Part shown: positions 6,498-12,135 of the stretch, one piece after another | Layout of the letters: each line of letters opens with the position of its first letter | Position numbering within the stretch: the first letter of the stretch is position 1 | Assembly: GCA_903928755.1 (NCBI GenBank) | Contig: CAIYSH010000411.1 | Coordinates: 1-12,135, forward strand | Direction of reading: 5' to 3' | Source: an uncultured Alphaproteobacteria bacterium | GTDB lineage: Bacteria; Pseudomonadota; Alphaproteobacteria; Caulobacterales; Caulobacteraceae | DNA length: 12,135 bases | Notes under the pieces: model-generated | Told to the model about the DNA's origin: nothing | Databases searched by the model: none | Seen by the model: the letters and a program-made list of their open reading frames with translations, nothing else | Position numbers and translations under genes: made by a program

Positions 6498-6527
6498 CTG
6501 CCTTCAGTCCTTGCGGACTGAAGGCAG
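6498..6527. terminator. Bidirectional hairpin between nitroreductase and TonB-dependent receptor genes
   Basis: CTGCCTTCAGTCC (6498-6510) and GGACTGAAGGCAG (6515-6527) pair perfectly over 13 bp around a TTGC loop. The hairpin starts 7 bp past the nitroreductase stop and lies 37 bp past the stop of the converging receptor gene, so it can serve both. A T-run is lacking on either side. Confidence 0.75.
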
Positions 6528-6563
6528 GAACCGTCTCTCGTCTCGAGGTGGGACCAGCTTACC

Positions 6564-8903
6564 CTAAAATCTGAATTTGGCTTCCAGGTCGATCTGCTGG
6601 GGTTCGTTCAGGGTGCAGCGCAGAACGGTACCCCCGGTCAGGGCATTATTCAGACCGAAGGCGGCGTTATTGGGCTGGGCGAAAATGCCGGTGCAGAAAC
6701 CCTTATTGGTGAGGTTCTGGCCAGCCAGGGCCAGTTCCCAACGTTCATCAGGGCCACGCAGGGCGATCCGGGCACCCAGCAGCTCATATGGGGCCTGCAT
6801 GGCATCGGGATTGTTATCGCCGGCCGAGGCCAGGCTTTGCCGCGAAACAAAGCTCAGGTCGCCTCGTGCCATCCAGGTCCAGCCATTGTCCAGATGACCC
6901 ACATATTGCGCGGAGGTCGCCCCCTGCCAGCGGGGCGAGTAAGGCAGGCGCTGACCGGTCAGATCCTGGGCCACGGTGAAGGCCGGCAGGGGCGGGGCCC
7001 CTTTGAACAGCAGATACTGGGAATCCAGGAAGGCGGCGGACAGGGTCAGGGTCAAAGGCGGAATGGGCCGCGCCAGGGCGTCGAATTCCACGCCCTGCTG
7101 CTGAACGGTTCCGTTGTTCTGGGTTTTGAAGGTCACGCCGTCGAAACTGCGGAACTGAAGGTCCTGGATCTTGGTCCGGTAAAGGGTGGCATTGGCGATC
7201 AGTCGGCGCTCGAACCACTCAGACTTGATGCCGAGCTCGATGTTTTCCGTGGTTTCCGGCCGGAAGGTCCGGTTCTTGGAGCCGACGGCTGCCGTGGTCG
7301 GAGGGGAGGAGTCAAAACCACCTGACTTGAACCCGGTCGAATAGCTGGCGAAGAGCATGACATCGTCTGAGGCCTGATAACTGCCATTGAAACGATAGGT
7401 GACCTTCTGGGCCTTGGTGGCGAGGGGGCTGACTTCCGGAGCCTGGGTGGCGATCGGGTTGTTCTGCACTGATTTCAGAATGCCGGACTTGTCATCCTGG
7501 GTATAGCGAATGCCCCCGGTGAAGGAGAACTTGTCAGTGAGTTTGTAGGTCGCCTGGGTATAGGCGGCGACCGACTCGGTATCCTGGGAAAACCACAGGC
7601 GCGTGGCCAGAGCCTGCGGTGCCGCCTTGCAGGCCGTAACCCTTGCCGCTGTCGACGTATTACGGATGAAGATGTCGCAATAGGCAGGGGGCAGGTCAAT
7701 GATCTGGCCGATGTCGTAGGCTTCGTTGAAATAGTAGAGGCCTGCCACATAGCTGAGCTTGCCATCCAGAAGGGTTTCCGGTGAGAGCAGTTGCAGTTCC
7801 TCGGTATGGGTCTGGCTGTCATACAGGCCGGTCCGGTTCTGGATCAGGATCGGCATGTTCTGCGCCGATGCCTGATACTGGACATCCTTCCAGTCGCGAT
7901 AGGAACTGATGAATTTCAGCTGATAGCCATTGGCGAGGTTCCAGGTCAGGTCGCTGGAAAATCCGTTCTGGTAATCCTTCAGATCGCCATCGGTGTTCTG
8001 GCGGACATGCCGGTTGTAGGTGCCGGTCAGATAGGGAGTGACGCCGGTCAGAGGGCCTGTGCCATCCGGATCCAGGCGGGTCGTCCAGTTGGCCGCTGCC
8101 AGGGGCGTGACCGTATTCTCGACGACGGTGATGGTGTTGTAGCCATCGCCGCTGAGGTTGACGTAATCACCCCGGAGCAGCCAGGTCAGGCTGTCATTGA
8201 GGTTCCATTTGAAGGATCCCCGGACAGAGACCCCGTCCTTGCGACCGATGCGCTTGCCGGTGATGTCATTGCGGTCAAAGCCATCGCCCTTATAGGCCAG
8301 AACCGACAGGCGGGCCGCCATGGCGTCATTGATCGGCGCATTGACAATCGCTGAAACCCGCTGGCGACCATAGGTTCCCGTACTGGCCGTCAGTTCGGCT
8401 GAATAGTCCCGTTGCGGCTCTGTCGTACGAAGCAGCAGGGCACCCATGGAGGCGTTCCGGCCAAACAGGGTTCCCTGGGGCCCCCGAAGGACTTCAACGG
8501 ACGAGATGTCGTTCAGGCCGGGCAGCAGGGTGCCGATCCGCGGGATGTAGACGCCATCGAGGAAGGACGCGACGCTGGGCTCTACAGCGGAGTTGCCGCC
8601 CGTGCCGATCCCGCGGATCTGGATGCGGGTGTTCGCCGTCTGTGAGGAGGTGGAAATGTTCAGGGCCGGGGTGATCCGGCGAAGGTCGCGGATGTCCTGA
8701 ATCCCGGCGGCCTTGAGGGTTGCGGCACTGAAGGCCGTCACCGAAATGGGCACGCTCTGGACATTTTCGGCCCGCTTCTGGGCCGTGACGACGACTTCCG
8801 AAAGGCCGACATCTTCGCTGCCGGAGGCCATCCTGGCCTGGGCGGCAGCCGGGCCGCTGATGACAAAAGCTGCAGCCGTAGCCAGCAATAACTGACGTTT
8901 CAT
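6564..8903 (-). CDS. TonB-dependent outer-membrane receptor
   Basis: A 779-residue receptor. The signal peptide is residues 1-23 (MKRQLLLATAAAFVISGPAAAQA). A TonB box-like EVVVTAQKR follows at 36-44, then the plug domain with IQIRGIG (95-101), FLDGVYI (114-120) and VEVLRGPQGTLFGRNA (136-151). The rest is a long beta-barrel ending in an aromatic (EAKFRF), as outer-membrane proteins do. It imports a substrate across the outer membrane using TonB/ExbBD energy. The sequence belongs to the broad group abundant in alphaproteobacteria that take up plant, aromatic or steroid-like compounds rather than to clear siderophore receptors; substrate prediction by eye is not possible. I chose ATG 8903 (GGGGGAA upstream) because the signal peptide begins there; an in-frame ATG at 8954 only adds a charged leader. 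It is the first and only gene of its unit, with its own upstream signals. Confidence 0.95.
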   Translation of the reverse strand: MKRQLLLATAAAFVISGPAAAQARMASGSEDVGLSEVVVTAQKRAENVQSVPISVTAFSAATLKAAGIQDIRDLRRITPALNISTSSQTANTRIQIRGIGTGGNSAVEPSVASFLDGVYIPRIGTLLPGLNDISSVEVLRGPQGTLFGRNASMGALLLRTTEPQRDYSAELTASTGTYGRQRVSAIVNAPINDAMAARLSVLAYKGDGFDRNDITGKRIGRKDGVSVRGSFKWNLNDSLTWLLRGDYVNLSGDGYNTITVVENTVTPLAAANWTTRLDPDGTGPLTGVTPYLTGTYNRHVRQNTDGDLKDYQNGFSSDLTWNLANGYQLKFISSYRDWKDVQYQASAQNMPILIQNRTGLYDSQTHTEELQLLSPETLLDGKLSYVAGLYYFNEAYDIGQIIDLPPAYCDIFIRNTSTAARVTACKAAPQALATRLWFSQDTESVAAYTQATYKLTDKFSFTGGIRYTQDDKSGILKSVQNNPIATQAPEVSPLATKAQKVTYRFNGSYQASDDVMLFASYSTGFKSGGFDSSPPTTAAVGSKNRTFRPETTENIELGIKSEWFERRLIANATLYRTKIQDLQFRSFDGVTFKTQNNGTVQQQGVEFDALARPIPPLTLTLSAAFLDSQYLLFKGAPPLPAFTVAQDLTGQRLPYSPRWQGATSAQYVGHLDNGWTWMARGDLSFVSRQSLASAGDNNPDAMQAPYELLGARIALRGPDERWELALAGQNLTNKGFCTGIFAQPNNAAFGLNNALTGGTVLRCTLNEPQQIDLEAKFRF

Positions 8904-8966
8904 CCTGTTTTTCCCCCGTGGAATTCGCCGACCTTGGAGTCGGTCGATCCTCATTCCAAGAACAGG

Positions 8967-8995
8967 GAATCTGACACAGGATGTCTGCAGGTCAA
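8967..8995 (-). promoter_or_regulatory. Candidate sigma-70-type promoter of the receptor gene
   Basis: On the minus strand TTGACC (8995-8990) is followed after 17 bp by AGATTC (8972-8967), which would start transcription about 55-60 bp before the receptor ATG. The -35 is five of six to consensus and the -10 is weak, which suggests a need for an activator. Confidence 0.4.
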
Positions 8996-8996
8996 C

Positions 8997-9019
8997 TCAT
9001 CATGACAAATTGATGATGA
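8997..9019. promoter_or_regulatory. Inverted repeat just upstream of the receptor -35
   Basis: TCATCAT (8997-9003) and ATGATGA (9013-9019) are perfect inverted 7-mers with 9 bp between them. The site abuts the proposed -35, a usual place for an activator, and could control receptor synthesis in response to substrate. The arms are low in complexity, so chance is possible. Confidence 0.4.
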
Positions 9020-9035
9020 AGAGGTCTGGGAAAAG

Positions 9036-9074
9036 TGGCGGCGTCCCGGGCTGGGATCTCCCTCGACGCCGCCA
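9036..9074 (-). terminator. Rho-independent terminator of the VOC gene
   Basis: TGGCGGCGTC (9036-9045) and GACGCCGCCA (9065-9074) are perfect 10-bp arms with a 19-base loop that can fold further through GGG/CCC. Read on the minus strand, the stem is followed directly by CTTTT (9035-9031), the expected U-tract. It lies about 70 bp beyond the VOC stop and before the receptor promoter, so the two minus-strand genes are separate units. Confidence 0.75.
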
Positions 9075-9142
9075 AATGCCCTGGTGTCCGGTCCCTGAAT
9101 GCGGAGGCGCTTCAAGGGAAGGACGGGGCTTCACCCCTCAGC

Positions 9143-9520
9143 TCAGGGCATGCGATGCAGGGCGCAGAGCTTGTTGCCGTCCGGATCGCGCAGGTAGGCC
9201 AGATACATCTTGCCCATGCCGCCGGCGCGGACGCCAGGGGGTTCTTCGCAGGTGGTGCCGCCATTGGCGACCCCAGCCGCATGCCAGGCATCGGCCTGCT
9301 CGGGGCTGGCGCAGGCAAACCCGATCGTGCCGCCGTTGGCGAAGGTTGCCGGCTCGCCATTGATGGGCTGGGAGACGGAGAAGACCCCGGTGGGGGTGAC
9401 GTAGAAGATGCGGTGGCCGTCAACCGCTGCGGGGTTGACCCCGAGCGTGCCCAGCAGGGCGTCGTAAAAGGTCTTTGCCTTTTCGAGGTTATTTGTGCCG
9501 AGCATGATGTGAGAGAACAT
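9143..9520 (-). CDS. VOC (glyoxalase/bleomycin-resistance/dioxygenase-fold) family protein
   Basis: A 125-residue protein with two beta-alpha-beta-beta-beta modules. It begins MFSHIMLGTNNLEKAKTFYD (1-20), contains INGEPATFANGGTIGFA, DAWHAAGVANGGTTCEEPPG and YLAYLRDPDGNKL, and ends CALHRMP. The start pattern, the mid-protein ANGGTIGFA and the DPDGNK end are hallmarks of the VOC superfamily, whose members are metal-dependent isomerases, lyases, extradiol dioxygenases or drug-binding proteins. H4 is a likely metal ligand. The single-domain size and sequence resemble glyoxalase-like proteins of unknown substrate. AGGAAGG precedes the ATG. The frame stays open upstream as far as 9937, but that extension is the antisense of the divergent MaoC-like gene and is not coding. 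Confidence 0.9.
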   Translation of the reverse strand: MFSHIMLGTNNLEKAKTFYDALLGTLGVNPAAVDGHRIFYVTPTGVFSVSQPINGEPATFANGGTIGFACASPEQADAWHAAGVANGGTTCEEPPGVRAGGMGKMYLAYLRDPDGNKLCALHRMP

Positions 9521-9561
9521 TTGCGTCTTCCTTCCTGGCCTGTTGCCGGAGATCGTTTGAT

Positions 9562-9622
9562 CCGGACTTGGAGTTGCAGAAGTCCGGGTTGTTTCATGGA
9601 CCGGACCTTGACGGCAAGTCCG
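9562..9622. promoter_or_regulatory. Pair of related dyads in the VOC/MaoC divergent control region
   Basis: The 149-bp gap between the two start codons contains CCGGACTT (9562-9569) and AAGTCCGG (9580-9587), perfect inverted 8-mers with 10 bp between them. A second, imperfect copy of the pair follows: CGGACCTT (9602-9609) and AAGTCCG (9616-9622). Four half-sites of one type in a divergent intergenic region suggest a single regulator controlling both genes, with the first dyad over the VOC promoter and the second over the MaoC promoter. No regulator gene is adjacent in the window. Confidence 0.5.
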
Positions 9623-9669
9623 ACAAGGGGGTGACATGGGAACTACGGCAACGCGAGAAGGATTTTCTG

Positions 9670-10536
9670 ATGCCCTTTCCAGCCTCCAGGGTCGGACTTG
9701 ACCTGGATCGGGTCGAAACTGACCTGAGCACGCGCAGGATTCTGGCTTATGCGGCGGGGCTCGGTGCCCGGGACGACGTCTTCCTCGATGATGCCCGGGA
9801 CGGTGGGCTTGAGGCCTTGCCCTTTCAATGTGTATCCCCGGAGTGGCCGGTGATCCTGTCCATGCGTCGCTGGCTTGAGGATGCCCTGTCGCCGGAAGAG
9901 GCGCAAAGGGGGGTGCATGCCGTTCAGGACTCGACATTTCACCGGGCCATGCGTCCGGGAGACCGCCTTCTGACGGCTGGCCGACTGGTATCCGCCACCC
10001 GGATCCGCTCCGGAGTCCTGGCGGTCTGTCGCCTGGAAACCACTGACCGGCTGACCGGCGAGCCCGTAACGACCACCTGGACCAGTTCCATCTATCGTGA
10101 CGTGGACCTGGATGGCGAGGGCGCTACCCTTGAGGCACCGCCTGTCCTGTCGGAAGCGGAGACCCGGCCTCTGGGTCCCGACGCCCGGTCCACCCGGATC
10201 GCCATCCCGCGGGAAATGCCCCATGTCTATTCCGAGTGCGCCAGGATCTGGAATCCGATCCACACGGAGCGGGCTGTCGCCCTGGCATCAGGGTTGCCGG
10301 ACATCATTCTCCACGGCACCGCAACCTGGGCCCTGGCAGGCCTGACCCTGCTTCGCGCGCAGGCCAAACCCGGGCGCGCACGCCTCAAACGCATGACAGG
10401 ACGGTTTTCCGGCATGATCATCCCGGGAGAGACCATTACCGTCCGTCAAGACGAAGGGTCTGATGGATCCCTTCGCTTCGATGTCAGAAGTGCCTCGGGA
10501 GGCCCAGCGATTACCCAGGGCGTTGCCTGGTTCTGA
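9670..10536 (+). CDS. MaoC-like two-hotdog dehydratase-family protein with altered active site
   Basis: A 288-residue protein. The N-terminal half (about 1-145) is a hotdog-like MaoC_N-type domain (STFHRAMRPGDRLLTAGRL). The C-terminal half carries the hydratase-motif region YSECARIWNPIHTERAV (187-203) followed by DIILHGTATWALAGL. In R-specific enoyl-CoA hydratases this motif reads Y-x-x-x-SGD-x-NP-[LI]-H, with Asp and His catalytic. Here the His is present (H198), but the Asp position, five residues before it, is Ile193 and the SG is AR. Family members hydrate or dehydrate CoA thioesters; this one may use a different mechanism, bind only, or represent a known variant subgroup. The ATG at 9670 with GAGAAGG upstream is chosen; an in-frame TTG at 9568 lies inside the dyad region. 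It converges on the aldolase gene. Confidence 0.85.
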   Translation: MPFPASRVGLDLDRVETDLSTRRILAYAAGLGARDDVFLDDARDGGLEALPFQCVSPEWPVILSMRRWLEDALSPEEAQRGVHAVQDSTFHRAMRPGDRLLTAGRLVSATRIRSGVLAVCRLETTDRLTGEPVTTTWTSSIYRDVDLDGEGATLEAPPVLSEAETRPLGPDARSTRIAIPREMPHVYSECARIWNPIHTERAVALASGLPDIILHGTATWALAGLTLLRAQAKPGRARLKRMTGRFSGMIIPGETITVRQDEGSDGSLRFDVRSASGGPAITQGVAWF

Positions 10537-10541
10537 GTGGC

Positions 10542-10565
10542 GTTCCCGGCAGTTGAGGCCGGAAC
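10542..10565. terminator. Weak hairpin between converging MaoC-like and aldolase genes
   Basis: GTTCCCGGC (10542-10550) can pair with GCCGGAAC (10558-10565) with one bulged C and a 7-base loop. It occupies most of the 38-bp gap between the two stop codons, where a shared terminator would be expected. No T-run follows. Confidence 0.4.
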
Positions 10566-10574
10566 CCCATGCTG

Positions 10575-11345
10575 TCAGGTGTCATATCCCGGATTATGAC
10601 GGTCGAGCCTGCGCAGAAGACCGGGCCAGGCCAGGGCCCCGCCAACGCCACGTTTTGTCTGCTCCCGCACGACATCCCGGGAATCCTGCGGAGCCATCAG
10701 GACCCTGTCCCGCCCGACGGTGAGGGCGTGGATCTGCATCTTGCAGGCCTGTTCGAGATTATACATCCCCCGGAAGCAGTCGCCGGCGGTCCTGCCCAGG
10801 GACAGGGTTCCATGATTGCGCAACATCATCAGGGGCTTGTCTCCGAGGTCTGCGACCAGACGCTCGCGTTCGTCCAGATTGAGGGCAATGCCCTCATAGT
10901 CATGATAGGCCAGTTTGGGCAGGGCAATCAGGGCGGTCTGGCTCAAGGGCAGAAGGCCCTCCTGCTGCGCCGACACGGCAACCCCGTATTCCGAGTGCAG
11001 GTGCATCACATAGTGGGCATCCTCAACGGCCATGTGGACCGCCGAATGTATGGTGAAACCGGCGGCATTGACCATGTAGGGCGTGTCCTGAAGGATATTG
11101 CCCTCGACATCGATCCTGACCAGCGAGGAGGCAGTGATCTCTTCCCAGAAGAGGCCATAGGGATTGAGCAGGAACTGATGGTCCGGTCCGGGTATCCGCG
11201 CTGAAATGTGGGTGTCGACCAGATCGTCCCAACCATACAGCGCCACAAGGCGATAGAGGGCGGCCAGGTCGACCCGGGCCTTCCATTCCGCTTCTGAAAC
11301 CCGGCCCTTGAGGGACGCTATCCCTGCTACCGATCCGTCAGCCAT
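10575..11345 (-). CDS. Class II aldolase/adducin-family protein
   Basis: A 256-residue protein with the class II aldolase/adducin head fold. It has YGWDDLVDTHISAR (37-50), the metal-binding HLH at 115-117 in VMHLHSEYGVAVS, and LRNHGTLSLG (175-184) supplying the third histidine (H178). FLLNPYGLFWEEI and ALPKLAYHDYEGIAL are also typical of the bacterial adducin-like branch. True sugar-phosphate aldolases such as FucA have a catalytic Glu about 19 residues before the first metal His; here that point is G96 in AAGFTIH, so the reaction may be a decarboxylation, an aldol cleavage of a different substrate, or unknown. Start ATG 11345 has AGGAAAAGG upstream; an in-frame ATG at 11411 is less likely. 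It is divergent from the aldo/keto reductase gene. Confidence 0.88.
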   Translation of the reverse strand: MADGSVAGIASLKGRVSEAEWKARVDLAALYRLVALYGWDDLVDTHISARIPGPDHQFLLNPYGLFWEEITASSLVRIDVEGNILQDTPYMVNAAGFTIHSAVHMAVEDAHYVMHLHSEYGVAVSAQQEGLLPLSQTALIALPKLAYHDYEGIALNLDERERLVADLGDKPLMMLRNHGTLSLGRTAGDCFRGMYNLEQACKMQIHALTVGRDRVLMAPQDSRDVVREQTKRGVGGALAWPGLLRRLDRHNPGYDT

Positions 11346-11659
11346 GGTGGCACCTTTTCCTGAATTCCTCGTGGGAGGTTCTCCCTTTCGCCGTGGCGGG
11401 TCAATAGTCACTGCCTGCAGATTTGAGCATGGCGTATGTCGGGCGTCAGGATGGTGGCGTTTCCCGATCTGCTTCTGTTGGCTGATCTGCTCTGCAATGC
11501 CTGACGGCGGACTGTTTTCCCATCGCGGTATGCCCCGTTGGCCTGGGATGCATCATGTCCGGCTTTTGAAATGACCGCATGCAGGCCTGTGCCCGCCCGC
11601 CCGATTGGCGGTTGATCTTTGCCGTCATCGCGGACTAGGTCTTCCAAAAGGATTGCGAC
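11346..11659. other. 314-bp divergent intergenic region (aldolase / aldo-keto reductase)
   Basis: This gap separates two start codons and must hold both promoters, but I find no convincing -35/-10 pair, strong palindrome or RNA gene in it. Two short open frames cross it (plus strand to 11574, minus strand 11408-11677). Their predicted peptides are rich in Arg, Trp, Cys and Ser, resemble no family, and lack ribosome-binding sites, so I treat the region as non-coding. The only clear signals are the Shine-Dalgarno sequences at its two edges. Confidence 0.6.
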
Positions 11660-12135
11660 ATGCTTCAGACGACACACCTTGGCCGCAACAGTGGTCTGAT
11701 CGTTTCACGCCTGTGCCTTGGCACCATGAATTTCGGTGAACCGGGGCGGGGTCACCAGGGCGACTGGACCCTTGGCCTGGACGATGCGCGACCGCTGTTC
11801 AGGGCCGCCATCGAAAAGGGGATCTTCTATTTCGATTGTGCTGACATCTATGGCATCGGGGCCAGCGAGACCGTGGTGGGCGCGCTCCTGAGAGAACTTC
11901 TGCCCCGTGAGGACTATGTCCTGGCCACCAAGATTTCCATGCCTATGGGGCCCAACCCCAATGCGGGCGGCCTGTCACGCAAGCACATCATGGAAGGCGT
12001 CGATGCCTGCCTGCGTCGTCTGGGCGTGGACTATCTCGACAAGCTGGTCATTCACCGGCACCCGCACGGCATTGCCGGTCATCAGGGCACGCCCATTGAG
12101 GAGACGCTGGAAGCGCTGCATGATGTGGTGAAGGC
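11660..12135 (+). CDS. Aldo/keto reductase, 5' part (continues beyond window)
   Basis: The first 158 or so residues of an NADPH-dependent aldo/keto reductase (TIM barrel); the frame is still open at the window's last base. It begins MLQTTHLGRNSGLIVSRLCL, the usual N-terminal strand of AKR families related to the Kv-beta/YajO/Tas group. The catalytic tetrad is visible: D59 and Y64 in FDCADIYG, K91 in LATKIS, and H132 in VIHRH. The full family length is about 320-350 residues, so roughly half is missing. It reduces carbonyls or oxidises alcohols of unknown identity. The ATG at 11660 has AAAGGA upstream. Being divergent from the aldolase-family gene, the two may share regulation. Confidence 0.93.
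   Translation, partial: MLQTTHLGRNSGLIVSRLCLGTMNFGEPGRGHQGDWTLGLDDARPLFRAAIEKGIFYFDCADIYGIGASETVVGALLRELLPREDYVLATKISMPMGPNPNAGGLSRKHIMEGVDACLRRLGVDYLDKLVIHRHPHGIAGHQGTPIEETLEALHDVVK

Noticed and set aside
6564..8903. Calling the receptor a siderophore or heme receptor
   Set aside because: No FRAP/NPNL-type heme motif, no siderophore genes and no Fur-box-like sequence seen upstream; the substrate is left open.
9568..9669. Upstream TTG start for the MaoC-like gene
   Set aside because: It lies inside the CCGGACTT dyad, has no ribosome-binding site, and would add a non-family leader; ATG 9670 has a good one.
9521..9937. N-terminal extension of the VOC frame to 9937
   Set aside because: The added residues are Pro/Arg/His-rich and antisense to the MaoC-like gene. 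The VOC fold begins exactly at the ATG at 9520, which has a strong Shine-Dalgarno.
11308..11677. Two small open frames in the aldolase/aldo-keto reductase gap
   Set aside because: No ribosome-binding sites, skewed residue content and no resemblance to any family; they overlap each other and the edges of real genes.

Overview
The window is GC-rich, densely packed chromosomal DNA that looks alphaproteobacterial. Caulobacterales (Caulobacter/Phenylobacterium-like) is my best guess, with sphingomonads as the alternative. The reasons are the base composition, the pseudaminic-acid synthase paired with an SpsF-type cytidylyltransferase, a TonB-dependent receptor of the small-molecule type common in these groups, and single-subunit catabolic-style enzymes. 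The taxonomy is an inference. I see no tRNA, rRNA, insertion sequence, integrase or CRISPR array.

Layout: (1) 1-330, the 3' end of a DsbA-fold 2-hydroxychromene-2-carboxylate isomerase-like gene. (2) 490-2310, two nonulosonic (pseudaminic) acid genes facing each other: pseI (+) and an SpsF-like nucleotidyltransferase (-), probably for flagellin or surface glycosylation. (3) 2465-4059, a DUF2189-type membrane protein (+) and a double-PAS protein with no output domain (-). They overlap tail to tail by 10 bp, next to a 15-bp tandem repeat. (4) 4191-6527, a compact redox island: a ferritin-like di-iron oxygenase and an adrenodoxin-type 2Fe-2S ferredoxin in one minus-strand operon, with a RutE-like nitroreductase divergent on the plus strand. 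A hairpin terminator lies at each end. (5) 6564-8903, a TonB-dependent receptor (-). (6) 9143-10536, a VOC/glyoxalase-like gene (-) divergent from a two-hotdog MaoC-like gene (+). (7) 10575-12135, a class II aldolase/adducin-family gene (-) divergent from an aldo/keto reductase gene (+) that runs off the window.

The most interesting part is region 4. The divergent control region between ferredoxin and nitroreductase holds an exact match to the Fnr/FixK-type consensus TTGAY-N4-RTCAA at 5764-5777. Directly beside it, on the side toward the ferredoxin gene, is a perfect 9+6+9 palindrome at 5742-5765 followed by a possible -10. Two more dyads lie on the nitroreductase side. The arrangement suggests that an O2-using di-iron enzyme with a dedicated electron donor is switched on by an oxygen- or redox-responsive Crp/Fnr-family activator and gated by a second, unidentified regulator. 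The substrate is unknown. A di-iron protein with this ferredoxin as neighbour, instead of the more usual P450 partner, is the best candidate here for an undescribed small monooxygenase system.

The neighbouring receptor, VOC, MaoC, aldolase and aldo/keto reductase genes have a catabolic flavour and could handle the same or related substrates. Each transcription unit, however, appears to have its own control signals: a terminator after the VOC gene, paired dyads between VOC and MaoC, and a separate receptor promoter. The link is therefore only by neighbourhood.
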